Assembly: GCA_036873135.1 (NCBI GenBank)
Contig: JAPTYO010000017.1
Coordinates: 16,492,001-16,556,000, forward strand
DNA from: Clarkia xantiana subsp. parviflora
Lineage: Eukaryota > Streptophyta > Magnoliopsida > Myrtales > Onagraceae
Length of the DNA: 64,000 bases
Direction of reading: 5' to 3'
Both the position numbers and the translations under genes were made by a program. The notes under the pieces were generated by a model. The model saw nothing but the letters and a program-made list of their open reading frames with translations, searched no databases and was not told where the DNA came from. Shown here one piece after another: positions 33,139 through 45,008 of the stretch. Numbering within the stretch: the first letter of the stretch is position 1; the number at the start of each line of letters is the position of its first letter.

Positions 33139-33676
33139 CATGAGGGACTTTTAGTTCGTCGTGTCTTTCAACTCCCGACCTTCCGATACTGGAATCGGGG
33201 ATCTTTCCCTTGGTTTAGTCACTCAATTATCAGTCTTCTCCTTCACGTTTCCTCAGTGTTTTGTAGATAACTGTTAAATCCTAGGGGTCTCCTCGGTTCC
33301 CCAGTTCATTAAATGCAGTAGATAGTGAAGCGACGTTTTCAGCCCACGTGCCTGATTTTTCGCGCCTGTCCTTTTCTGAAAAGTGCTTTTCAGGCCGTTT
33401 CATCATTACGTCTGTTGTCCTTCTGCACGTTTCATCTCAACGGTCCAGATTAAAACTCTTCGACTTCGACGACTCGGATCGAAGTGTCCCTTCAACTGTC
33501 TTCCTCGCCTATAAAACCCTAGCCATGGTCATAATTTAACTTTTACCGTTTCCGAATTCTCAAAAGCTCTCTGCAATTTCTCTGCGATTTCAAGCTCTGT
33601 AATTTCGAAGGTCTTGGAGTTTCTCCGATCAGCTTTCTGGCAACACCTCGTTCATCTCTTCAACCTCTACTTCATC
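33139..33676 (+). promoter_or_regulatory. Promoter/leader of the E aORF, TATA at 33509-33518
   Basis: This 540-bp stretch between the polypurine tract and the aORF ATG has no gene. It holds CGCCTATAAAACCCTAG about 165 bp before the ATG, in the same context as element B. A TATA box outside the LTR and on the aORF strand suggests separate transcription of the antisense gene. The block is well conserved between B and E. Confidence 0.6.
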
Positions 33677-36390
33677 ATGTCTGGTAAGGGATTCCCCTTT
33701 GTTGCTTGTTCGTCTTTTCTTTGTTTATAGCTTTCCAAGAGTCCCACTGTGTTTTTCTTGCAATGGTTGCTTTTCAGACAGCGGGTCCAGCTCTGAGGGG
33801 AGAAAACCTTTTAACTTTGATTATGCTCTGAATGAGATCTCCAATACCGCTTATGATGCAGCCCTCCGAGAGGGTTGTATCACTATTACCTGGGAACCCC
33901 GTTTCCCATATCCTTGGCCTCGCCCCTCGAGTAACCATGAGGTTACTCGTCCCCAAGAAGGGGAGGTATTTGTCTCTACGGGACAGGTATCAGCGGGGAT
34001 CAGATTCCCCTTTTGTGGTAATCTGGTCGAGATGTGCCATCATTACAAAACGCACCCCACTACCTTTTCTCCTCATGCCACCCGCCTCTGGAACGCCTTT
34101 CAAGTTCTCTGCTTCCGACATAAGTGGGTCTACAGCCTCCAGCTCTTCAGAACCTTCTATGGGATGAAGTGCAACGAGGCGGGGGTTTGCGCTTTCTACC
34201 CTCGGATGCCTAAGTGGAGTAAGCAGCAGCTTGCCCGGTGTGGCTGGACCAATGACACCTGGAAGGTGGTCAAGAGTCAGGGACTCCTGGTTGACACGGG
34301 GTCCGACAATAGTAGCTGGAAGAGGAGCTACTTCTTCATCCGATACTCTTCGATTCCCTGGCCTCGGTGGGAGGTGGCAGCAGACCCTCCGCCTGCTTTC
34401 CATACTTACACCGACGAGTATTTTGAAACTCTTCAACTTATCCAGCTTTATCGATGGGGGGAGTATTACACTCCCCTCAACGCCAACTCACTTGTGGAGC
34501 GGGACCTGGTGCACGCCGGGATCCGACTCCTCGATATTGTCTCTGGGGGGCAGCTCTTCGATGGCCCTTCTAATATGGTCCCTTGGGTAAACTTCTAACT
34601 CTTCTTTGTTTACTGTTTGCAGCCAAGAAGGTATCTGTGCTGACCGATCTGTTCCTTAAGCAGGGGGAGACTGATGCTGTCCGCCCCTCGCGGAAGAGGA
34701 AGTCCGCCAAGAAGGCTGCTGTTCGGTCGGGGTCTCCTTCAGCGGAGCAACCCAAGCGGAAGCGGGTGGATCTGGACCAGCTTTTCGATGTCCAGAATGC
34801 TGAAGAAGGTAAAAGGCTCCTACTTGCTATAAAATCATACAGGAGGATGGTCCCGAGGGATTTGATACCTTCAACCAAAGAGGCCCGCATTGCTGACGTT
34901 AATCGGATCCTTCGAGGCGAAACTCCACGCGTTCTGAAGGCGGGCTACTACCATTATCAGGGGAAGGATCAATACGTCTCCCGACGTATCATTCGGTGTA
35001 AGAATCCTGATGAACTCCCTGATTACATTTCTGAAGCTTCTCATCCTCCAGGTGTAGGTCGCTCGGGAGCTCCATCGGGTGCCGCAGCTTCCTCGGACGC
35101 ACCGTCTTCAGCGGGGGTGCCTTCCTCAGCTGGAGAGAAGGCTCCAACTGGCGAACAGTTTCGTCAGGTGGAAACTTTGGACTCCTCCGAGGAGACTGAC
35201 GAGGGTGGCTCCCTTCGTCAGCGTCGGAAGACGGGGCAATGCCCCTTGAAACCAACCCCTCAGGGGCCGCTTCCTTCATCTTCTCCGCAGCAGCGGCAGC
35301 CATCGCCCATCCATGACTTCACTCCTTCCCCCGTTCGGGCCGAGACGGAGGCGTGCCCCTCTACTTATCGTCGTCCTCCTCCCCTTGCTCTCGATGGGAA
35401 CTTCTACAGGCCCTTCGACCCTTCACAAGCGAATGCCCCCTGGACTCCTATCCAGACGCTTCAAGGAGTCCCGCTTACACAAGGGGAGCAGGACCGGGAG
35501 CTGGCCCTGCATCTGTTGTCAGGCTCGATCCTGCCTACTATGAGGTATCCGATTTGCCTCAATCGGACACACATGCATCGGGATGTCAGGGAGATGTCCA
35601 TGCGCCGTATAGAGGTAGGACTTCGCTTCTTTCTTTTTGATGATAAATCGGGTTGTTTGTCCATTAACACTTTTTCTTCTTATTGTAGGAGCTCGGGGAC
35701 TTCAACCGTCTTATCGGGTATGTCATCGCCTACGATGAGTCCCGGGAGCGGGACCGAGGGATCCGCGAGCAGCTCTAGGAGGATCTTAAGGCCTCCCAGT
35801 CTTTGCGGGGAAAGCTTGTCAAGGAACAGGCTGTCCTCGATCAGAAGGTTCGGGACCTCCAGAAGCAGATCGGGGACTTCGAGGGGCTCTTGAGGCAAGA
35901 GCGGCAGGAGCGGGAGGCGGCTGTGGACAAGCTGGTCCAGGAGAAGAAGGCTGCCGAGGACAAACTGGTCCTCGAGAAGACGGCTCTGGAGGAGCAAATC
36001 GCGGGGTTTCCTGCGCAGCTGGTTGAAGCGGAGGCCAAGGGCCGGGAGGATTATCGGAGGTCCGAGGACTTCCAAGCCGATGCCATGAAGTTCTTTGGCG
36101 CGGAGGTGGAGAACACTCTCTTCAATGCGGTTGAGGAGCTCCACCTGGAGTACGGGGACGCCATCAACTTCGACAAGTCTCCTTCCCTCGCTCCCTTTGC
36201 GAAGAAGTATTTTGCTCTTTCCGAGGAGAGTGATGGGGGGAGTACCCCCGTAATTGTCGAAGACGCTTCTGAACTTCCAAGTGCGGATGCCCCGATAGTC
36301 GATCCTCCCGAAGCCAACCCTGTGGATCCTTCTGTTACCGACTCCGAGGACCCAGCTGCTGCCAACGCTGCCGACAAGGACCAAGCTTGA
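33677..36390 (+). pseudogene. Antisense aORF of element E: putative-transposon/coiled-coil protein
   Basis: Exon 1 is ATGTCTG (33677-33683). A 94-bp intron (GTAAGG...TTTTCAG, 33684-33777) joins in phase to exon 2, which has the PF04195-like core (GIRFPFCGNLVEMC, KWVYSLQLFRTFYGMKC, YFFIRYSS). A region with basic clusters (KRKSAKKA, PKRKR) and Pro/Ser-rich disorder follows. A 74-bp intron at 35615-35688 lies in phase between MRRIE and ELGDFN. The C-terminus is a long coiled coil (QERQEREAAVDKL...) and acidic tail. A TAG near 35777 replaces the Lys codon of copy B. Nuclear localisation is plausible from the basic clusters but unproven. Confidence 0.75.
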
Positions 36391-36579
36391 ATGTTTTTAT
36401 CTTTAGAGTCCTTGTATCTTCTTCTCTTTTGTCATCATCGGGCCCTCGAGCCCTTATCAATATCAGACTTTTTTAGTTCCGATTCTTTCGTTGCACTTCT
36501 CCGAGTGACTTTACTATACGTGCTTAGGTCGAAACCTCGACACTTAAGACATTCTCGTACGTCCTTCCCGACAATTTAA

Positions 36580-37066
36580 TAACTTGCACCACTTAAGGCG
36601 ACTTAGTTCTGTGCATCACTTAAGACGACTTAATTATTACTTAGGATAAACCTAAAGATCGTGCACCACTTAAGGCGACTTAGTATCGTGCACCACTTAA
36701 GGCGACTTTTTGACACTTAGAATAATCTAAAGATCGTGCACCACTCAAGGCGACTTAGTATCGTGCATCACTTAAGACGACTTTTCTCGTGCACCACTCA
36801 AGGCGGCTTTTCTCGTGCACCACTCAAGGCGACTTTTCTCGTGCAGCACTGAAGGCGACTTTTCTCGTGCACCACTCAAGGCGACTTTGACACTTAGCAT
36901 AAATCTAAGGATAACTCTGATTGGAAGCAACCTCTTTATTTATTGACGGCACAAAATTGGCTTACATCGAATTAAACGATACACAGCATACACCACTTAA
37001 GGCGATTTTACATCGGGCACCACTTAAGGCGACTTTATCGGGCACCACTTAAGGCGACTTTCTTCA
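36580..37066. repeat. Tandem repeat block of element E
   Basis: This is the complement of the element B block: GCACCACTTAAGGCGACTT units of about 25-27 bp. It lies between the integrase stop and the aORF end. About 18 units are visible, some as the CACTCAAGGCGAC variant. Confidence 0.9.
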
Positions 37067-38213
37067 AGCATGGTGTTTCTTCAAGTGTTCGCCACTAAAA
37101 GAATGCTTTAACGTTCTGCCATCGAGGTCTTCCAACTTGTACGCATTTGGAGCTGGCATCCCCACGACCTTATAAGGTCCCTCCCATTTTGGTGACATCT
37201 CGTTGATTCGATCCAAAAGGGTGAACTCGTTGCGACGCCAAACCAGCTCCCCGACGAAGAACTGTCGGGACTTCACTCGCCGATTGTAGTACCTAGCCGT
37301 CGCCAAACGCATTCGAGCTTGGACTTCATCGGCTTCCCGCCTCTTTTCTTCGAGTAAGTCCAAGTCCAGACGTCTCATTTCATCGTTCGTCAGGGGCTCG
37401 TAATATCTCATCCGATGGGACGCCACAGCTACCTCACCGGGGGCGACAGCTTCCGTGCCATAAACGAGGCCAAACGGAGTCTCCCCCGTTGATCGTTTGG
37501 GTGTCGTTCTAACAGCCCAAAGCACGTTTTCCAGTTCGTTCAGCCACTTGCCCTTCAAGGCATAGACCCTCTTCTTCAGGCCATCCATCACGATTTTGTT
37601 GGCTGACTCCACTTGGCCATTAGTCTGAGCATGGCGTACGGAGGCGGTCCGATGCTTAATGTTCAATTCCTCCAAATACTCCCTCACCTGAGAGCCGTTA
37701 AACGGTGGGCCATTGTCGCTGATCACCACCTTAGGAATCCCGTATCTGGACACGATGTGGGTTTGGAGGAACTTGACGATCTGGTTCCCCGTTGTTCTGG
37801 CCAATGCCTTCGCTTCTATCCATTTCGAAAAATAATCGATTGCTACAAGTAAATACTTACATTGTCCTTGTGCTTGTGGAAGAGGTCCCACCAAGTCGAT
37901 GCCCCACTGCGCGAAGGGCCAAGCGCTTTTGATGGATGTCAGATTAGCGGCCGGAGCCACGATACTCGGGGCGTACCTCTGGAACGCGTCGCAGGATCGG
38001 ACCAACGCCGTTGCTTCCTTGTTCATCGTGGGCCAATAGTAGCCTAAGTTCAACACCTTCCTCATAATGGATCGGGCCCCTTCGTGACAAGCCGCGACCC
38101 CTTCATGCATTTCCTTCAAGATTCGATTGGTGTCGGGTTCTGCCACACACTTTAAGTACGGAGTGGAGAACTAGCCCTTCTTGTATAGCTTATTGTCCAG
38201 CATCACATAATTA
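37064..38213 (-). pseudogene. Integrase of element E (3' of the F insertion)
   Basis: This is the minus-strand continuation of E pol after element F. It keeps the HHCC region and all three DDE residues (about 37896, 37716 and 37608), the GPYKVVGMP segment and the C-terminus KKHHA. A TAG at 38171-38173 replaces the Trp of LYKKGWFSTP, and one HHCC-region cysteine is phenylalanine (CDAFQRY). No chromodomain. Confidence 0.9.
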
Positions 38214-38218
38214 GACGC

Positions 38219-39081
38219 TGTTAGGTTATGAGATCTAGGTCAACGGGTGGTCGGCTTTGATCTCACTCCTTACTGGGGATGTGTGTGATCCGGTATTCCT
38301 GAGTTGCCCTGTCTTAGCCTATGTCTTTCCTTCCTTCCTTCCTTCCTTTGCTTCTTCTCTCCTTCTACCCTGCAGAAGGGGCAGTACCAGACACGGAGGG
38401 GGGGGTGGTGCCTGGTGAACCCTCTCCGATGCCTAAGTCAGTATTCTTTTTATAGAGATAAACTAGAGAGATGTCAGAGCAAAATAATCCAAATTGCCAA
38501 GATGATCAAATGAGTTGTGAAGGTGGGGTATTTATAGGCAACGGTGTCATTAAGGTGGCTTAATGACATCGTTAACCTTTAAACACACTTAATTAACCTT
38601 TAAGTACATAATTAAGACCTTAGGATACGGAGAAGGTAGGCGATGTGAACCGAGTGTGGGTGTCCGAAAATGGCGCAGGGGCCCTTGGGGGGGGGGGGAG
38701 AAGTCCGACCCCCAAGGGTAGGGGTTGGGTGAGGGCACCCAACCCCTCCTAGGGAGGATGGGGTTGGCCAACCCCATCCCTCCTAGGAGAGATCGGGTTG
38801 GCCGACCCGATCTCTCCTAGGAGAGATCGGGTTGGTCCACCCGATCTCCCCTAGGAGAGATCGGGTTGGCTGACCCGATCTCTCCTAGGGGAGGTCGGGT
38901 GTGGCCACCCAACCTCACCTAGGTGAGTTTGTCTCGGCCGGACGAGCGCTCCGGCCTCGTCCGAGCCGTTGATGTGTTCGCGAAGTGTTCGGGTTGAAGT
39001 TTCGATTTACAATCGGTAATGGAATGATAAAAATACAACGGTTCGGAAGTCAACGGGTTCAAATTGGGCGTATATCCATCA
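38219..39081 (-). repeat. 3' LTR of element F (863 bp)
   Basis: It runs TGTTAGGTTATG...ATATCCATCA on the plus strand. It is 87 bp longer than the other F LTR, mainly because of extra palindromic units at 38735-38935. The complement contains GCCTATAAATACC (TATA) and the shared GCATCGGAGAGGG block. Confidence 0.92.
38735..38935. repeat. Array of palindromic units in the F LTR
   Basis: Units of about 34 bp such as GATCGGGTTGGCCGACCCG are joined by CTCCTAGGAGAG, so both the unit and the joints are self-complementary. Five or so units are present here and about three in the partner LTR at 43835-43935. The G LTRs hold shorter versions (about 53920-54030 and 63120-63225). Confidence 0.85.
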
Positions 39082-39096
39082 CATGCCCCCGAGTCA
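39082..39096 (-). other. Polypurine tract of element F
   Basis: The minus strand reads TGACTCGGGGGCATG next to the LTR start TGATGG, identical to element G and close to element L. Confidence 0.85.
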
Positions 39097-40450
39097 ACCA
39101 ATGGCCTAACCCTTGATTGACTCTATTTTAGGATGGTATGACACGCGCAATTTGAAACCGGGATTTTACCTTCTTGTCTGAATGCTCGCTTACCCATAGA
39201 TGCGTGCCTTTGACTCCGCCCCCTGCCTTATGAGATAGAGGAATCGTAAACGTCAGAGTAGCACGGACGTGTGCCTAGGCACGCGTCCGTCTGAGGTAGG
39301 AGTAATAAACTTATCTTTGCTACAGGTGCATACTCAAAAAATACACACTTGCACAGGGGTGTGATACGAATGCAACTAAATAACTTATGCTTCAATTTCG
39401 TGCCGGGATTCTATCTAAGTGAGGGAAAATTTTAATTTTGGCCAAAATTTTTTCTAAGTATGGAATACTAGGAAATAAACCTTAGGGGATGTTAACTATG
39501 GTGAGTATGAGTTTAACCGTGGTTAACGGGAACTAGTTTTTGAATCTTGTCCCTTGAAATTTTCTTTTCTAAAATTCAACGGTGTTGATTTAGCGACTTT
39601 AGAAAAACCCTAATCCTTTGTGCTATAAAAGGGCAAGTGATTACCTCATTCTCGTTGTTCTTTTCCCTTCTTTTCTTTTTGACGGTGGAATTTCCAGTCG
39701 GACTTACTTCTCGGGGCGGGTGTTGTGTTGAGGTACGTGTTTCTTCTCTTGTGTAAGCATTGCTCTTGAGGGACTTAATTCTGCTTCTCCTTCAATCGTT
39801 TCCTTACTTGTCTCGTTTTTGATTTGTATGTCTTCCTGGTAATGTAGTCCTATTTGGTTCGTCATTTTTCATCTTTTTACCTTCATGTTTCCGCTTACTG
39901 GCGGGCGAAGTCCTCCCTATTGGGATTATGATTATCTCCTTTTGCCCCCTGTCTCTGCTAGTTGGCCAGTGGTGTCTCTCTCCTTATGATGGGGGTTATT
40001 ACTATCTCCCCCTGCCCCCCTGCCTCTGCCTGTTGGCTGGTGGGGTCTCCTTATGCTGGGGGTTATTACTATCTCCCTCTGCCCCCCTGCCTCTGCCTGT
40101 TGGCTGGTGGGGTCTCCTTATGCTGGGGGTTATTACTATCTCCCCCTGCCCCCCTGCCTCTGGCTGTTGGCTGGTGGGGTCTTTCTTGTCGTCTTTCTAT
40201 TCTTGTCTTTTGACCTTGTGTCCATCTTTTTAGGGGAATGAGTTTGTATCTCTTGTCCACTGTTCGCTTTCTGTTTTCTTTAGGCTAAGCCTGTGTTTTT
40301 TCGATCAGCAGAACTCTCCGATGATTGATGATGAGTAAGAGGCCAGTACGTGTGGGAGTAGTTAATTCTGGGACCGGACCTTCGATTGCAAAAAGATCGG
40401 TTTTCTATGGTGCGGGGAGGTGTTCTCTAACTGGAGGTAAGGGTGGTGAC
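39097..40450 (+). pseudogene. aORF leader and 5' remnant of element F
   Basis: From 39097 this resembles the G region 54204-54720. A TATA box (GCTATAAAAGGGC, 39622-39634) and a leader with a donor-like GAGGTACGTG (about 39730) follow. A GATCAGCAG acceptor-like site (about 40307) precedes ATGATGAGTAAG (from 40325), which resembles the MSK start of the R aORF. Only about 40 codons follow before the sequence runs into the truncated pol. I infer a decapitated aORF whose body was deleted along with integrase and the repeat block. Confidence 0.4.
39960..40190. repeat. 67-bp tandem repeat, three to four copies (element F)
   Basis: The unit contains CTGGGGGTTATTACTATCTC and CCCCCTGCCTCTG and recurs at about 39970, 40040, 40107. 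It lies within the presumed leader intron of the aORF. Confidence 0.85.
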
Positions 40451-40451
40451 G

Positions 40452-43279
40452 TTAGGGTGCCATCTTCTTTCTATATTGATGCCCCTCAATCGAAGGTCCG
40501 GGAGCCATCCTTTCAATCTTGACTGCTTCCACCTTATCTTTTGGGAGCTTTCCTTCCATGATGTATTGTCGCATTGGTGTCATCCAGGCTTCTGCTTCAT
40601 CTATTGCTAGAACCTCCATTTGTTCTATCACTGATTGCATTCTTTGCTCTACGAAGTGAACCTCTTTGCCCGCTTCTGCCCCTAAGGCTAGCTTACTTAA
40701 GGCGTCTGCCTCTTGGTTTTGTTCTCTTGGGACTGACTCAATGTCGAAGCTTTGGAAGCTCTTTATCAGGTCCTTGGCTTGCTGTAAGTATCTTTGCATG
40801 TTTTCGGACTTTGCAGTGTAGATTCCTTTCACTTGATTGACAACTAATTGAGAATCACACTTGACCCTTAAATGCTTTGCCCCTACTCCTTTGGCTATTC
40901 TCAGGCCAGTTATTAGTGCTTCGTACTCAGCCTCATTGTTTGTTGCCTTAAAGGTAAGTGCCATGGCATAGCGCATAGGTGTATCGCTGTTTGGTGGGTA
41001 TAGTAAGAGGCCTGCACCTGAACCTCCTCCGTTGGATGACCCATCAGTATGCATCTCCCATAATTCTTCTGATTGTTTCTCCTGACTACTACTTGCCTCG
41101 CATGTAGTTTTGACTTCTCCCAAGTCTTCGTCTGGATTAATTCCAGTGAATTCGGCGATAAAATCTGCTAGAGCCTGACCCTTTATGGCTGTTCTTGGGG
41201 CGAAATGAATGCGAAACTCACTTAGCTCAATTGCCCATTTGGTCAGTCTTCCCGATGTGTCTGGTCTCTGTAGGAGGTGTTTCAATGGTTGGTCTGTGAG
41301 GACTGTTACTTCATGCCCATGAAAATACGGTCTCAACTTTCTTGCTGATATAATCAGTGCATAGAGGTACTTTTCTATTGGCAAGTAGTTGATCTCATAC
41401 TTTGCCAATGTTTTGCTTACGAAGTATACCGGCAATTGTGCAGCGTTTTGTTCTTTAATTAGCACTGAGCTTACTGCCACATTGCTCACGGAGATGTAGA
41501 GGTAGAGGGGCTCCCCTGGTGTAGGCTTTGCTAAGGGCGGTAGTGTTTTTAGGTGTTGCTTGAGTTGCTGGAAGGCTTCCTCACATCTCGGTGTCCATTC
41601 AAATTTCTTGTTTGCCCTTAGTACCTCAAAGAAGGGTAATGCCTTGTCTCCTATTTTGGATAGGAATCTGTTAAGGGCTGCCAACCTCCCGTTCAGTCGT
41701 TGAACCTCTTTGTGCTTCGTAGGTGACTGCATTTCTTCAATTGCTTGAAGTTTTTCGGGGTTTACCTCTATGCCTCGCTGGCTTACCATGAAGCCTAAAA
41801 ATTTCCCTGATTGCACCCCAAATGCGCATTTTTTCGGATTTAGACGGACTTGGTACTGCCTCATCCTCTCGAATGTTGAGCGAAGGTTCTCCACATGGTC
41901 CTTCTTCTCTTTGGATTTGACTATCATATCGTCCACATATGCCTCCATTGTCTTTCCTATCATGTCCCCAAAGATTTTGTTGACCATTCTTTGATATGTT
42001 GCTCCAGCATTTATGAGTCCGAAAGGCATCACCGTGTAATGGTATATCTCGCTATCAGCATAGAATGCTGTGTGAGGGGCGTCCTCGGGGGCCATTTTTA
42101 TCTGGTTGTATCCTGAGTATGCATCCATGAAGCTCATTAGTTGGTGACCTGATGTTGCATCCACTAACTGATCTATTCTTGGTAACGGATATGAGTCCTT
42201 TGGGCATGCTTTGTTTAAGTCACGATAGTCGATACACATTCTCCAACTTCCCCCCGGCTTCTTTACCAGTACTGGTTTGCCACCCATGTCTGGAATCTGA
42301 TTTCTTTGATGAACTTTGCCTTTAGTAGCTTTTCTACTTCTTCTTGGATAGCTATCTTTTTGCTTCCTTCCATTGGTCTCACCTTCTGTGTTGTTGGTCG
42401 CGTTGCTGCGTCTATATTGAGCTTGTGTGAGATTACCTCTTCTGATATTCCTGGCATATCACTTGGTGACCAGGCGAACAGATCCTTGTATTCCCTTAGT
42501 AAAGCTACTAAGTGGTTTTCCTCTTCCTGAGATAAGGCAGTCCCGATTTTGGCCTTCCTATCGGGTTCTTCTATGAGTATCTCTTTTAGTTCCTCCATGG
42601 GGGCTGGTCTTCCATGATCTTCTCTTGGGTCCTCATCTACTAGTAGGACTTCTCTTGTTTTCTTCCTCTTGCCTAGTGCAATCCTTGCACATTTCCTTGC
42701 TACCTTCTGGTTACCTTTTACTTCCCCTATTCCTTGGCCTGTGGGGAATTTCATTTTCTAATGTAGTGTTGATGGTACCATACCCCACTTGTTGATTGTA
42801 GTGGTACCCAGGACCCCATTGTACTCCTCCATTTCTTCTGTGATGAAGAATGGGACATCAATCTTTAACTGCCTCTGGCCTGTACCCAGTGTCACAGGTA
42901 GTGTGACTGCCCCCAGTGGGTATGTTGGCTCTCCTGAAAATCCTACCAAGGGGGAGTGAACCTGTTTTATGCTACTTGGCCTTACTCCTAGTATGTTGAG
43001 GACTTTCTTGCTAATGATGTTGGGTGAGCTTCCACTGTCTATTAGGATTCTTCCAATGTCCATATCAGTGATCTTCATTGTTATGACCAGGGCATCCTTG
43101 TTGTCTGGTAACACATGCTCCATGTCTCTTCTTGAAAATTCTATTATGTCTTCTCTCTTTCCTTCTGCTTGTTCTTCTTTTGGCTTAGGAGCCCCTAACT
43201 CTGCCATGTATGCTTCTCTGGCATTCGCTGACTCTCCTCCAGCTCCATAACCCCCATGAATGACATATACGCCTGCCAT
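40452..43279 (-). pseudogene. Protease, RT and two RNase H domains of element F
   Basis: The frame starts at an ATG (43279) only about 33 bases inside the primer-binding site and opens directly with VYVIHGGYGAGGE, so Gag and its zinc motif are absent. The protease has a canonical ILIDSGSS. The RT has YVDDMI (about 41935). The tether RNase H is followed by a full aRNH (MHTDGSSNGG, NNEAEYEAL, VKCDSQLVVNQ, NQEADAL). A TAG near 42755 and a one-base loss near 42275 break the frame. The reading ends after VEAVKIERMA, before integrase, in unrelated sequence at about 40510. Confidence 0.9.
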
Positions 43280-43311
43280 CTAGCTGGTGATAATTAGGCT
43301 TTCTGTCCGAA

Positions 43312-43330
43312 GCCCACAGACGGCGCCAAG
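43312..43330 (-). other. Primer-binding site of element F
   Basis: The minus strand reads CTTGGCGCCGTCTGTGGGC right after the 5' LTR end CCTAACA. Confidence 0.8.
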
Positions 43331-44106
43331 TGTTAGGTTATGAGATCTAGGTCAACGGGTGGTCGGCTTTGATCTCACTCCTTACTGGGGATGTGTGTGA
43401 TCCGGTATTCCTGAGTTGCCCTGTCTTAGCCTATGTCTTTCCTTCCTTCCTTCCTTCCTTCCTTTGCTTCTTCTCTCCTTCTACCCTGCAGAAGGGGCAG
43501 TACCAGACACGGAGGGGGGGTGGTGCCTGGTGAACCCTCTCCGATGCCTAAGTCAGTATTCTTTTTAGAGAGATAAACTAGAGAGATGTCAGAGCAAAAT
43601 AATCCAAATTGCCAAGATGATCAAATGAGTTGTGAAGGTGGGGTATTTATAGGCAACGGTGTCATTAAGGTGGCTTAATGACATCGTTAACCTTTAAACA
43701 CACTTAATTAACCTTTAAGTACATAATTAAGACCTTAGGATACGGAGAAGGTAGGCGATGTGAACCGAGTGTGGGTGTCCGAAAATGGCGCAGGGGCCCT
43801 TGGGGGGGGGGGGGGAGAAGTCCGACTCCCAAGGGTAGGGGTTGGGTGAGGGCACCCAACCCCTTCTAGGGAGGATGGGGTTGGCCAACCCGATCTCTCC
43901 TAGGAGAGATCGGGTCGGCCAACCCGATCTCTCCCAACCTCACCTAGGTGAGTTTGTCTCGGCCGGACGAGCGCTCCGGCCTCGTCCGAGCCGTTGATGT
44001 GTTCGCGAAGTGTTCGGGTTGAAGTTTCGATTTACAACCGGTAATGGAATGATAAAAATACAACAGTTCGGAAGTCAACGGGTTCAAATTGGGCGTATAT
44101 CCATCA
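43331..44106 (-). repeat. 5' LTR of element F (776 bp)
   Basis: It is nearly identical to 38219-39081 except for fewer palindromic units and length changes in a TTCC run and a G run. It is followed by the target copy GACGC. Confidence 0.92.
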
Positions 44107-44111
44107 GACGC

Positions 44112-45008
44112 GATCCGACATATCCTGTCTGCTGCTATCTTATCATCGGGGACTGCGCCCGTAGTCAAATACGCGACTATCGGGGTCATCCAAGTGGGCT
44201 CCTCCTCTGATTTTGCCTCAACGGTGCACACCTGCGTCGGGTCGATGGTCGATAGGATTACCTTCTCCAAGAAGTGTACCTTCCGATTTTCCTCTAAGGG
44301 TGCCCCCAGGGCAAATTTGCTCAGGGCGTCTGCCTCTACGTTTTCTTCCCTTGGGATTGCCTCGATATCGAAGCTTTTAAAGCTCTCCTTCAAGGCTTGT
44401 ACCTTGCGTAGATACTTCTTCATTATTGGACTTCTTGCTTCGTATCGCCCTTGAACCTGGTTCACGATTAAGGCTGCGTCGCACTTCACTCTTAAGTGAT
44501 CGATTCCAGTGCCTTTAGAAATTTTTAGGCCCGTGATAAGAGCTTCATACTCCGCTTCGTTGTTTGTGGCCTTGAATGTTAAAGCCAAGGCGTATCGGAG
44601 CGGTTCACCTTCACCCGGTGGTATCAACAAAAAGCCCGCTCCTGATCCGTCCGAACTCGCGGAGCCATCCGTGTACATCTCCCAGGTATTTTCATTGTTT
44701 GGCTGTTCTGATTGCTCTGCCCTCTCTGGTTGTTCTTCTATCGGGACCTCCATGGTTGCCCCCTCTACAGGGCCCGCTTCTTCTAGATCGGGGGCTGTAG
44801 ATTCTGCTATAAAATCCGCCAGTGCCTGGCCTTTAATGGCTGTTCTTGGAGCGAAGTGTATGCGAAACTCACTAAGCTCTACTGCCCATTTCACTAATCT
44901 TCCCGACGCATCCGGTCGGTTCAAAAAATGCTTCAAAGGCTGGTTCGTCAGCACAGTAATCTCGTGTGCGTGGAAATAAGGCCTTAGCTTCCGAGCAGTA
45001 ATAATCAA
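44112..45008 (-). pseudogene. RNase H region of element E pol (5' of the F insertion)
   Basis: It carries the tether RNase H end (PLKHFLNRPDASGRL) and the aRNH with MYTDGSASSDG, NNEAEYEAL, VKCDAALIVNQ and NVEADAL. It stops where F is inserted and continues at 38213. The open frame that runs past 44112 into the F LTR is chance read-through. Confidence 0.9.

Larger units (their letters stand above)
38219..44106 (-). mobile_element. Element F: family II deletion derivative with PR-RT-RNH only
   Basis: This 5,888-bp element has LTRs at both ends (38219-39081 and 43331-44106) and perfect GACGC duplications at 38214-38218 and 44107-44111 inside E pol. On the minus strand it has a primer-binding site, then PR, RT and both RNase H domains. 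There is no Gag and no integrase. The 1.4 kb before the polypurine tract is aORF leader-like. It needs other elements for particles and integration. Confidence 0.92.
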
